A stretch of DNA of 64,000 nt. Origin: Sphingobacteriaceae bacterium. GTDB taxonomy: Bacteria; Bacteroidota; Bacteroidia; B-17B0; Aurantibacillaceae. The first letter of the stretch is position 1. The number at the start of each line of letters is the position of its first letter. The stretch spans positions 1-64,000 of the forward strand of contig CANKBS010000011.1 of assembly GCA_947480015.1 (NCBI GenBank), in the 5' to 3' direction. The translations under genes and the position numbers were made by a program. The notes beneath the pieces are model-generated. The model had not been told where the DNA came from and made no database searches. It saw only the letters and a list, made by a program, of their open reading frames with translations. Below, piece by piece: positions 44,577-52,784 of this stretch.

Positions 44577-45548
44577 TTAGTAACCCAACACCGCACGCAC
44601 CTGCTTCAATTTTTCATCAGCAAGTTTATTTGCTTTACTTTCGCCAATAGCTAATTCCTTTTCAAGTAAATGAGGGCTTGCCATTAAATGGGTAAAAGCT
44701 AGACGCTGTTCTTTATATTTATCGAGAATCAATTCGAATAAAGCCGTTTTAGCATGTCCATAACCAAAGCCACCTTTTAAATAATTTTGGCGCATGGCTT
44801 CAGTTTGTTCACTTGTAGCCAGTAGTTCGTATAATTTAAACGTATTGTCGGTAGCCGGATCTTTAGGGTCTTCGAGCGATTTGCTGTCACTCACAATACT
44901 CATCACCACTTTTTTTAATTCCTTTTCAGGCAAAAAAACATTAATAAAATTATTATACGACTTACTCATTTTTTGTCCGTCAATACCGGGCACAATCATT
45001 ACCCTAGAATCGGTTAAGGCTACTGGAACCACTAAAATTTCTTTGCCTATTTTATGATTAAAAGACTTGGCAATATCGGCAGCCATTTCCAAATGCTGCA
45101 TCTGGTCTTTACCCACGGGCACAAATTCGGCATCATACAATAAAATATCGGCCGCCATTAACACCGGATAAGTGAACAGTCCGGCATTTACCTCGCTGAG
45201 GCGTTCGCTTTTATCTTTAAACGAATGCGCATTGGCTAACATGGGGAAAGGCGTAAAACAATTTAAGTACCAGGTTAATTCGCTTACCTGGGGCACACGA
45301 CTTTGGCGGTAAAACAAGGTACGCAAAGGATCCAGACCAAATGCTAACCAAGTAGCCGCAACGGCCCGTGTACTTGCTTTAATGAATTCAGGATCTTTTT
45401 GGCTGATAAGGGTATGCATATCGGCAATAAAAAATAAACTTTCGTTTTCTTTCTTTTTGCTTAATGCGATGGCAGGGATAATAGCACCTAAGAGGTTACC
45501 CAGGTGTGGAACATTGGTGCTTTGGATTCCGGTTAAAATTCTTGACAT
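44577..45548 (-). CDS. trpS: Tryptophanyl-tRNA synthetase
   Basis: Class I synthetase charging tRNA-Trp, 323 residues. It has TGIQSTNVPHLGNLLGAI (HIGH-type), the tryptophan pocket FFIADMHTLISQKDPE, DILLYDAEFVPVGKDQMQHLE, and KMSKS in IDGQKMSKSYNN. It follows the COG2509 flavoprotein gene after 27 bases and is probably cotranscribed. Confidence 0.97.
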   Translation of the reverse strand: MSRILTGIQSTNVPHLGNLLGAIIPAIALSKKKENESLFFIADMHTLISQKDPEFIKASTRAVAATWLAFGLDPLRTLFYRQSRVPQVSELTWYLNCFTPFPMLANAHSFKDKSERLSEVNAGLFTYPVLMAADILLYDAEFVPVGKDQMQHLEMAADIAKSFNHKIGKEILVVPVALTDSRVMIVPGIDGQKMSKSYNNFINVFLPEKELKKVVMSIVSDSKSLEDPKDPATDNTFKLYELLATSEQTEAMRQNYLKGGFGYGHAKTALFELILDKYKEQRLAFTHLMASPHLLEKELAIGESKANKLADEKLKQVRAVLGY

Positions 45549-45575
45549 AATATTACGGACACAAATGTAGTATTT

Positions 45576-47150
45576 TTAATAACTTAATTTATCAGCACAA
45601 CGTTCCCCGTCCATTGCAGCACTCACTATACCTCCGGCATAACCGGCTCCTTCACCACAAGGGAAAAGATTTTTTAACTGCGGATGATGTAAAGCGTCTT
45701 TATCGCGTGGAATTCGCACGGGTGTTGAGGTGCGCGATTCAACCCCAACAATAACGGCTTCGTTGGTGAGGTAGCCGCGCATTTTTCCACCAAAAGCTTT
45801 AAAGCCTTCTTTTAAAGCCGGACCAATTAATTTGCCCAAAACCTGTTGCATATCGGCACTTTTTAATCCCGGTTGATAGCTGCAATCGGGTAAGGAGCTG
45901 CTGAATTTTCCATTGGTAAAATCGAGCAAACGCTGTGCCGGTGCGGTTTGTGTTTTGCCACCAAACACCCAGGCCGTTTGTTCCATTTGTTTTTGAAATT
46001 CTAAACCGGCTAATGGTCCGAATTGTTTGTAGGCTTCAAAGTCTTTTAATTCCAAGCCTACTACAATACCGCTGTTGGCATAGTGGTTGTTACGTTTACT
46101 CGGACTCCAGCCATTGGTCACAATTTCTTCTTGTGCCGTGGCGCAAGGCGCAATAATACCGCCGGGACACATGCAGAAAGAATATACGCCTCGCCCGTTT
46201 ACCTGATGCACCATGCTATAGCTGGCGGCAGGTAAATAGGCGCGTTTGGCCACAACTTCTTCTAAACTCGAACAATGGTATTGAATACTGTCGACCAGCG
46301 ATTGCGGATGCTCGGCTCTCACGCCAAGAGCAAAGGGTTTGGCTTCGAGTAAAATGTGTTTGTTGTTTAATAACTCGTAAATGTCGCGCGCCGAGTGGCC
46401 TGTAGCCAGAATTAAATTCTGAATGGGGATTTCATTTTCGCCTTGCTCCGATTGAATAAGCAAACTTTTTATGTGATCGTTCTCTTGTTTAAAATCAATG
46501 AGCTTAGAATTAAAGAATACCTCGCCCCCGTGTTTTAAAATGGTTTCGCGAATGAACTGAATGAGTTGCGGTAATTTATTGGTTCCAATGTGAGGGTGGG
46601 CTTCAACTAATATGTCAGGACTGGCACCATGGTTTACAAAAGTGTGAAGGATCTTATCAATATCGCCGCGTTTATTGGAGCGCGTATAAAGTTTACCGTC
46701 GCTATAAGTTCCGGCACCACCTTCGCCAAAACAATAATTGCTTTCGGGGTTCACGTGTTGTTCTTTGTTAATGGCCGCCAGATCGCGACGACGGGCTTTT
46801 ACATCTTTACCGCGTTCGATGATAATGGGTTTAATACCAAGTTCTAAACAACGCAGGGCCGCAAATAAACCAGCAGGACCAGCACCAATAATGTGACATG
46901 TTTTTTTAGAATGTGATACATCCTGGTACACAAACTCCATTTTTTCGGAAGGAATTTCTTCGTCAACAGCCGCTAAAACAGTTAGGTTAATGCGGATCTT
47001 ACGGCCGCGGGCATCGATGCTGCGTTTTAATACTTTGATATTTAAAACCGAATCGGGTTTTAAGGAAAGTTGTTGTTTTACTTCTTCCTTAAGCAAAAGC
47101 TCATTGAGAGCGGTTTCGGGACTTAGTTGTAATTGTAGTTTAGTTTGCAT
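45576..47150 (-). CDS. FAD-dependent oxidoreductase of the COG2509 family
   Basis: The 524-residue protein has an N-terminal domain (about 1-85, LKRSIDARGRKIRINL) and then the Rossmann motif CHIIGAGPAGLFAALRCLELG, followed by ERG and the family signature NYCFGEGGAGTYSDGKLYTRSNKRG. ATGHSARDIYELL comes next, and a second motif FCMCPGGIIAPCAT. The C-terminus has GEGAGYAGGIVSAAMDGERCAD. The function of the family is not established; it is a flavoprotein dehydrogenase. Residues 15-45 lack obvious hydrophobic character, so it is cytoplasmic. Confidence 0.88.
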   Translation of the reverse strand: MQTKLQLQLSPETALNELLLKEEVKQQLSLKPDSVLNIKVLKRSIDARGRKIRINLTVLAAVDEEIPSEKMEFVYQDVSHSKKTCHIIGAGPAGLFAALRCLELGIKPIIIERGKDVKARRRDLAAINKEQHVNPESNYCFGEGGAGTYSDGKLYTRSNKRGDIDKILHTFVNHGASPDILVEAHPHIGTNKLPQLIQFIRETILKHGGEVFFNSKLIDFKQENDHIKSLLIQSEQGENEIPIQNLILATGHSARDIYELLNNKHILLEAKPFALGVRAEHPQSLVDSIQYHCSSLEEVVAKRAYLPAASYSMVHQVNGRGVYSFCMCPGGIIAPCATAQEEIVTNGWSPSKRNNHYANSGIVVGLELKDFEAYKQFGPLAGLEFQKQMEQTAWVFGGKTQTAPAQRLLDFTNGKFSSSLPDCSYQPGLKSADMQQVLGKLIGPALKEGFKAFGGKMRGYLTNEAVIVGVESRTSTPVRIPRDKDALHHPQLKNLFPCGEGAGYAGGIVSAAMDGERCADKLSY

Positions 47151-47240
47151 GATTGAGGTGGAAGATTTTTATTCTTCATTTTCCAGATGCAAAGTTGGGT
47201 AATTTTTAGCAGTTAAAATAATGGGAAAGTAAAAGAAGCC

Positions 47241-47999
47241 TTAACCCTCGAAGGTGATGCTGAATACCACCATGCGTGATCGGATCTTATCGATACTATT
47301 GGTAAACACTGAGTTTTCGGGCTTGAGCAGGTTTTTGGTGCCTATGAGTAATTTTAATTCGAAACCCAGTTTAAAGTATTGTAAATAAAAATCGGTACCG
47401 GCACCAGCACTGTAGAAAAAATCGTCGCGGGTTAATTTTACATTGTCGTCGAGTTGATTGGGGCCGCCGGTTGAGGCCGTGCCGGCCTTTTTACGGGCCG
47501 AGAGATCGAGTGAATAACCGCCTCCACCAATCACATAGGCCGAAAAATTACCCAGGCGCTTGGATTGAATTTTCATTTCCATGGGGAAAACAAGAAACAC
47601 CGATTCAACTGTTTTTTGAAAGATTTTAAAACTATCGAGGTCGGAGGTGGCCAGGTTGTACTCTATTTTACGGGTACCGAAACTGATGTTGGGGGTAAAG
47701 CGAAGTCTCACATATTCAGCCAAGCGGGCATCGGCAACCAGGCCAATGGCGAAACCTTTTTTAGGCACCGAATAAATGGTTTGAACACGGTAGCGCGAGT
47801 TATCGATTACCGTATCGGGAAAGAGCGAATTGGGGACAGGATTGAGGCGGAAATCGGTTTGATTGCCGGCCACTGTAAAGCCAAAATGTATTTTTTGTTT
47901 GTAAAACCTGGGCAAATGCACACCGTATCCATCACTTTCTTGTGAGAAAACAAGAGCAGAAATTAAAAGGGAAACCAGTATTAAAACAAATCTTTTCAG
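47241..47999 (-). CDS. PorT-like outer membrane beta-barrel protein
   Basis: A barrel of the PorT/outer membrane porin family found with the type IX secretion system. From a CTG at 47999 the product is 252 residues with a perfect signal peptide, (M)KRFVLILVSLLISALVFSQ. No ATG, GTG or TTG in this frame keeps that peptide; the first usual start is a GTG at 47921, which falls after it. Strands include KIHFGFTVAGNQTDFRLN, YVRLRFTPNISFGTRKIEYNL, YFKLGFELKLLIG and the closing RMVVFSITFEG. Fixed PorT features (FLVFPMEMKIQ, GGGYSLDL) are present. PorT itself is essential for T9SS in some species, but this may be a relative rather than PorT. Confidence 0.75.
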   Translation of the reverse strand: MKRFVLILVSLLISALVFSQESDGYGVHLPRFYKQKIHFGFTVAGNQTDFRLNPVPNSLFPDTVIDNSRYRVQTIYSVPKKGFAIGLVADARLAEYVRLRFTPNISFGTRKIEYNLATSDLDSFKIFQKTVESVFLVFPMEMKIQSKRLGNFSAYVIGGGGYSLDLSARKKAGTASTGGPNQLDDNVKLTRDDFFYSAGAGTDFYLQYFKLGFELKLLIGTKNLLKPENSVFTNSIDKIRSRMVVFSITFEG

Positions 48000-48088
48000 A
48001 GAAAATATAACGTTTTTTAATGCACGAAATTGTGTAAAGTTATTGATTTTGTTGAGTTTTATAATGTCTGATTACTAATAAAAAAGCA

Positions 48089-48096
48089 TAAATTTG
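48089..48096 (+). promoter_or_regulatory. -7 element of panD, giving a nearly leaderless mRNA
   Basis: TAAATTTG at 48089-48096 is a perfect TAnnTTTG and ends eight bases before the panD ATG, so transcription would start within a few bases of the start codon. No -33 TTG is seen at the usual distance. Confidence 0.45.
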
Positions 48097-48103
48097 TAGC
48101 CTT

Positions 48104-48454
48104 ATGGAAATTCAGGTATTGAAATCTAAATTGCACTGTGTAACGGTTACGCAGGCTGAATTAGATTATATAGGCAGTATCACCATTGACGAAGATCTCA
48201 TGGAGGCAGCCAATTTAATTGAGAACGAACAGGTACATGTTTTAGATAAAAATAACGGCGAACGTTTTATAACCTATGTGTTAAAGGGCGAACGTGGCAG
48301 TGGGGTTATTTGTTTAAACGGTCCGGCTGCGTTGCGTGTAAAATTAGGCGATGTGGTGATTGTGATCTCATATGCTTCTATGGACTTTGAAAAAGCAAAA
48401 ACCTTTGTTCCCTGGGTGGTTTTTCCCGATACGGCTAGCAATAAATTGAAATAA
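48104..48454 (+). CDS. panD: Aspartate 1-decarboxylase
   Basis: Makes beta-alanine for pantothenate and coenzyme A. The 116-residue proenzyme cleaves itself between G24 and S25 (YIGSITID) to form the pyruvoyl cofactor. Other conserved parts are [35 protein letters not shown] and [11 protein letters not shown]. It lies two bases before a membrane protein gene. Confidence 0.95.
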   Translation: MEIQVLKSKLHCVTVTQAELDYIGSITIDEDLMEAANLIENEQVHVLDKNNGERFITYVLKGERGSGVICLNGPAALRVKLGDVVIVISYASMDFEKAKTFVPWVVFPDTASNKLK

Positions 48455-48455
48455 G

Positions 48456-49481
48456 ATGAGCACAAAAAACACCAAATCAATTATACAATTTGTTGTTTTA
48501 TTAAGCATTGGCTTATTACTCGTATGGCTCTCTTTAAGGCAAGTTGCGCCGGTAAAAGATCAGATTATGGATGCTTTTGCCAATGCCAATTATTTTTGGG
48601 TCATCATTTCACTATTAATTTCATTTTTAAGTCATTTTTTAAGAGCTTATCGCTGGAATTATTTACTGGCACCAGTGGCGCATAAAACAAATTTATTAAA
48701 TGCTACCTGTCATGTGTTGGTTGGATATATGGCCAATTACGGCATTCCCCGCATGGGTGAAGTCACCCGTTGCACACTTGCCGCTAAGTATGATAAAGTT
48801 CCTTTTGAAGTGGCTTTTGGTACGGTAATAACGGAGCGTATTATTGATTTTATTTTATTTCTGGTTATCTTTTTATTAACCCTTGCTCTGCAATTCACCG
48901 AACTTATCGGCTTAGCAAACAAGTACGCGTTTGATGGTTTAAGAACCAGGCTAGCCGGCATTAGTGAGAGCCCATTAAACATGATTATTTTAGTGGTACT
49001 TATTATTGGATGTATTGTTTTGATTTACGGGATGCGAAAAAAATTCGCCTCCTTATTAAAAGGCAAACTTGGCGGCATTATTAAGGGGATGGGACAAGGC
49101 ATTGGTTCTATTCGCAACATGGAAAAACCTTTTCAGTTTGTTGCCTTGAGTCTGGGTATTTGGGCCTGTTATTTTTACTCCCTTTACTTTTGTTTTTTTG
49201 CATTAAGTGGTACTAGTCATTTGGGTCAAAGAGAATGTTTGACCTTATTGTTGTTTGGCACCTTTGGGGTGATGTTTTCGCCCGGTGGATTAGGGGCTTA
49301 TCCTTTTATTGTGGGCGGTATTTTATTAAGCACCTTTCATGTTGATCAGGTATCGTCGTTTGCGCTGCCCTGGTTATCATGGACCAGTCAGTTTATTCTG
49401 ATCATGATTTTTGGTATGTTGAGTTTAATTATTCTGCCCTTGTATAACCGCAAAAAACATGTCGTTTCATCAACAACTTAA
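48456..49481 (+). CDS. Flippase-like (LPG synthase TM/YbhN-family) membrane protein
   Basis: The 341 residues have about eight to nine membrane helices: IIQFVVLLSIGLLLVWLSLR first, then FWVIISLLISFLSHFLRAYRW, and so on. The family signature is W..LL.P..., GYMANYGIPRMGEVTRCTLA, and TVITERIIDFILFLV. These proteins may transport or flip lipid-linked substrates, but the substrate is not known. The gene overlaps the next one by 23 bases. Confidence 0.82.
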   Translation: MSTKNTKSIIQFVVLLSIGLLLVWLSLRQVAPVKDQIMDAFANANYFWVIISLLISFLSHFLRAYRWNYLLAPVAHKTNLLNATCHVLVGYMANYGIPRMGEVTRCTLAAKYDKVPFEVAFGTVITERIIDFILFLVIFLLTLALQFTELIGLANKYAFDGLRTRLAGISESPLNMIILVVLIIGCIVLIYGMRKKFASLLKGKLGGIIKGMGQGIGSIRNMEKPFQFVALSLGIWACYFYSLYFCFFALSGTSHLGQRECLTLLLFGTFGVMFSPGGLGAYPFIVGGILLSTFHVDQVSSFALPWLSWTSQFILIMIFGMLSLIILPLYNRKKHVVSSTT

Positions 49482-49950
49482 ACATAAGATCATTTCTAAG
49501 GACGAGGCTTTAAAAAAAACAGAAGCTTTGAAGAAGGAAAATAAACGCATGGTGTTTACCAATGGTTGTTTTGATATTCTGCATCCCGGTCATGTTGATT
49601 ATTTGAGCCAGGCCCGCGATTTAGGCGATTTTATGGTGTTGGGATTAAACACCGACCATTCGGTTCGTTTATTGAATAAAGCTCCCAATCGCCCTATTAA
49701 TAATGAGTTGACGCGGGCCACCGTTTTAGCCGGATTAGCCTGTATTGATGCCATTGTGTTTTTTGATGAAGCCACACCCCTGGAATTGATCAGCTATTTA
49801 AAACCGAATGTACTGGTAAAAGGCAATGATTATAAAGTGGAACAAATTGTAGGTTATGAGGTGGTAAAAGCCAATGGAGGCGAAATAATCACCATTCCTT
49901 TGCTGGAGGGATTTTCTACCACCGCATTGATCAAAAAAATTCTCGCTTAA
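49459..49950 (+). CDS. rfaE2: RfaE2-type nucleotidyltransferase (D-glycero-beta-D-manno-heptose 1-phosphate adenylyltransferase)
   Basis: Activates heptose for lipopolysaccharide core. The 163 residues have the HxGH nucleotidyltransferase motif in FTNGCFDILHPGHVDYLSQA, then LGLNTDHSVRLLNK....RP, VFFDEATPLELISYLKPNVLVKG, and GEIITIPLLEGFSTTALIKKI with the ISTT-type C-terminal motif. It lacks the kinase half of fused HldE, as in many Bacteroidota. It ends four bases before the convergent lptD stop. Confidence 0.88.
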   Translation: MSFHQQLKHKIISKDEALKKTEALKKENKRMVFTNGCFDILHPGHVDYLSQARDLGDFMVLGLNTDHSVRLLNKAPNRPINNELTRATVLAGLACIDAIVFFDEATPLELISYLKPNVLVKGNDYKVEQIVGYEVVKANGGEIITIPLLEGFSTTALIKKILA

Positions 49951-49954
49951 TTTT

Positions 49955-52654
49955 TTACAGGAAGTTATTATCGTAGAAATTTCGTTGGCGTGGAATTTTG
50001 AATTCGCTAAACATCGATGATTTTAAGTTAAGTGTAATGTTGTAGCTTTTGGCAATACCAAAAGGCACCCAACGGATACTGGCTTGCCAGCATTTAAGAT
50101 CGCGCACCACGCTTATAGCAGTGGTGGTTAATTTTTGATGGTTCACATCAATACCGCTGCTAATTCCTACTTTCCAAAACTTGGTTGGAAGAATATCGGC
50201 ATTAAATCGTAAGCTGTGAGTGGGTTGCAGCCTTTGATTGTTAGGGTTGGTGAGATCAAGGGTATAATAAACACTTAAGTTCCAGGCTAATTTTTCATCG
50301 GGATTTAAATCACTCATGGTGCCGCTTTCAGCGCCATTCGACATTTTGGGGGCTTCGCGACTTTTTTGTAAGGCAGCCAACATATTACTGCCAATGGTGG
50401 TATTCACCTGAAAGCTTGCATTGGTAAGTCTTGCCAGAGGACCGCCATTTTCATAGGAGTACTTACTTACCGTTGTATGACTGGTTTGATTGTAAACATA
50501 AGGATTAAAGGTGCTGTTGGCGTTCACATCAAAGTACTTAAACAGTTTGGTTCTTGCGGTGGCTGAGATATTGCTCATTCTAAAACTATCTGCAGCAAAA
50601 TTATAACTACCACTTAAACCTAAATTTTGAATAAGGGCTACTTTTTTGTAGGTGACACCAGTATCGGTTTTATGTTTAAACTTCCCTTCCACGTTATTGT
50701 TTAGTGCAAGGCTTAGCATGTTTTGTTTCCCCGGAGTAGGTCCGCCAAAAATACTTTTTTCAAAGGTCGAGTAGCGCAAGGTGTGTCCAATGGTATCGGT
50801 TTGCACGGTTTTCCAAAAGCCATATTTAGGAGCGCCAAAGTCGGGGCGATAGCTATAGGTTAAAGTGGGAATGAGTAAGTGGCGGATTCTTTGCACCCTT
50901 CCTTTTTTGAACGAGTAGTCAAAATAAATTTGTGTATTAAAGGCGGTTGAAAAGGTAGCATCATAACCGTGCGCCAATTGATTTACTTGATTGTTTTTTA
51001 CACGATGCACAAGGCTGTCTTTACTGTACGTGTTTTCTTTGATGTACGTGGAGTCGCCGATTCTTACCGTATCTCTGCGTTTGTATAGCTCTTGAACGAT
51101 GTCGGAATAGTATTCTTTTTCAATACTTTTAGTGTATAAGTACGAAGTGAATTTTACCTGCGGTGTTGCGGTGATGTATTTAAATATATTAAAGTTGGTT
51201 GAAATGGGAACCGATTGGCGAATGCCGTAATGCAAACTATCGAGTGGTCTGCCTTTAAAGATGGTAGAGTCCTTACCGGTTAAGGTATTCTGGGCCTCGA
51301 GCAAATAACTCATACCAATTTTATCCAACACATTTTGTTTTACAGCGTTTTCACGTTTGAAAGGAAAAAAACGATTCACATTAAATGTCAATGAAGGAAA
51401 TGTAATGTTGGTTTGTTGTGTTTGTGTGTTTTGACTGTGTGTGGCGTTTAAACTCAAAGAGCTGAGCTTATAGGTTTTTGTAAAATTAATGTTCGATAAA
51501 AAAGTGCTTTGTAAGAGTTGACCGGTATTAACCGAAGTTAAACGATTATAATTTTGATTGTTCTTATAATTCACATTGGCATTAAAACGTATGCTGGGAT
51601 TACTTTTATTATCCTGATTGTGGGTCCAGCCAATTTGATAGGATTTATTTTTTTGTAAACTTTTTGGGATGTCTTTATCGCCGGTGGTAATCTGACTCAT
51701 GCCCAGCGTGAGCATGCCCGATGCCTTGTAAAGCACATTATAACTGTTGGTGGTGGTAAGCGCGTAACTCCCGTTCGAATAAATGTCGCCACGAATAATC
51801 ATGTCGGTTTTATCGTTAATGCCCCAGTAAAAACCACCCTGTCGCAGGCTATAACCCAAACCGGGAGAATTACCATAGGTAGGTAATAAAATACCGCTGT
51901 GTTGTTTCTTCGTGTTAGGAAAATATCCGAAGGGGAGTCCGATGGGTGTCGGTACCCCACCAATTTCGAGGTACATGGGACCGGTAACAATTTTATCGTT
52001 TGGAATGACCTTGGCTTTGGTGGCTCTGAAAACCGTGCGCGAATCGGCCTGATTGCAGAGTACACATTTCATGTTTTTAAAATAAGTAATGTTGGTGCCG
52101 TCTTTTTTGATCTCGCTCCCAAACACCAGCAATTCGCCTTGTTTGGTCCAGGCATTGTAAATCTTGCCCTTTTTGGTCTTTAAATTGTATTTAATAGTAT
52201 CGGCACTCATTTCCTGACCTTCGTCGTTAAAGGTGGGCAGGCCCTGGGGTTTACCCAGACTATCTTTTTTGCCATAGGCTTTTACCAAGCTTTTGAAGTA
52301 GTCAATTTCGATGTATTCGGCCGACATGTTCATGCTTCCGAACACAACTTTTGACTTACCGTATAATAAGGCTCTTCCCTTTTGGGGCATGGCTACCACG
52401 CTGTCGTCAGCCGAATAAGTTACGGCTTCATCAATGCTTTCTTCGGTGCCATCGCTCATGTTTAGCGAATCAACCGTGGAAGTAGATTTTGCCTGCAGCG
52501 AATCGGGCAATGAGGCTTCTTTGCTTGTGAGGCTATCGATCTTAACCTTTTTTAAGGTATCTAAAGGCTGGGTTTGCGCGTTTATAGGGTGTGTCCCCAA
52601 AGATATTAACAGGAATAGGAAGAAAACTACTTTATTATGTGGGGATAACATCAA
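49955..52654 (-). CDS. lptD: LptD-like LPS assembly protein
   Basis: Outer membrane barrel that inserts lipopolysaccharide. The 899 residues start with a signal peptide (FLFLLISLGTHPINAQT). A Ser/Asp-rich segment follows (about 30-80). The N-terminal OstA-like region has KVVFGSMNMSAEYIEIDYFKSLV, AYGKKDSLGKPQGLPTFNDEGQEMSADTI and KGKIYNAWTKQGELLVFG. The barrel (about 250-899) opens with PTPIGLPFGYFPNTKKQHSGILLPTYG, the family hallmark. A CVLCNQADSR segment holds a possible disulfide pair. It is divergent from the amidase gene. Confidence 0.9.
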   Translation of the reverse strand: MMLSPHNKVVFFLFLLISLGTHPINAQTQPLDTLKKVKIDSLTSKEASLPDSLQAKSTSTVDSLNMSDGTEESIDEAVTYSADDSVVAMPQKGRALLYGKSKVVFGSMNMSAEYIEIDYFKSLVKAYGKKDSLGKPQGLPTFNDEGQEMSADTIKYNLKTKKGKIYNAWTKQGELLVFGSEIKKDGTNITYFKNMKCVLCNQADSRTVFRATKAKVIPNDKIVTGPMYLEIGGVPTPIGLPFGYFPNTKKQHSGILLPTYGNSPGLGYSLRQGGFYWGINDKTDMIIRGDIYSNGSYALTTTNSYNVLYKASGMLTLGMSQITTGDKDIPKSLQKNKSYQIGWTHNQDNKSNPSIRFNANVNYKNNQNYNRLTSVNTGQLLQSTFLSNINFTKTYKLSSLSLNATHSQNTQTQQTNITFPSLTFNVNRFFPFKRENAVKQNVLDKIGMSYLLEAQNTLTGKDSTIFKGRPLDSLHYGIRQSVPISTNFNIFKYITATPQVKFTSYLYTKSIEKEYYSDIVQELYKRRDTVRIGDSTYIKENTYSKDSLVHRVKNNQVNQLAHGYDATFSTAFNTQIYFDYSFKKGRVQRIRHLLIPTLTYSYRPDFGAPKYGFWKTVQTDTIGHTLRYSTFEKSIFGGPTPGKQNMLSLALNNNVEGKFKHKTDTGVTYKKVALIQNLGLSGSYNFAADSFRMSNISATARTKLFKYFDVNANSTFNPYVYNQTSHTTVSKYSYENGGPLARLTNASFQVNTTIGSNMLAALQKSREAPKMSNGAESGTMSDLNPDEKLAWNLSVYYTLDLTNPNNQRLQPTHSLRFNADILPTKFWKVGISSGIDVNHQKLTTTAISVVRDLKCWQASIRWVPFGIAKSYNITLNLKSSMFSEFKIPRQRNFYDNNFL

Positions 52655-52737
52655 GCCGAATCAAATACTTTTATTCAACTGTTAAAAAGATAATACTGGA
52701 AAACCGGTTTAAGAGCATTTTTGTGATAGCTAGCACA

Positions 52738-52771
52738 CAAAGCTACAATACTTTAACGTATTGCATAGCAA
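52738..52771 (-). promoter_or_regulatory. Probable promoter of lptD
   Basis: On the minus strand TTG (52771-52769) and TAGCTTTG (52745-52738), 23 bases apart, fit the Bacteroidota consensus. The start codon is about 84 bases downstream. Confidence 0.5.
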
Positions 52772-52784
52772 TTTATTAGAAGAG

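Noticed and set aside
47565-47945. 126-codon open frame antisense to the PorT-like gene
   Set aside because: A shadow of the barrel gene; the real coding strand has a signal peptide and conserved strands.
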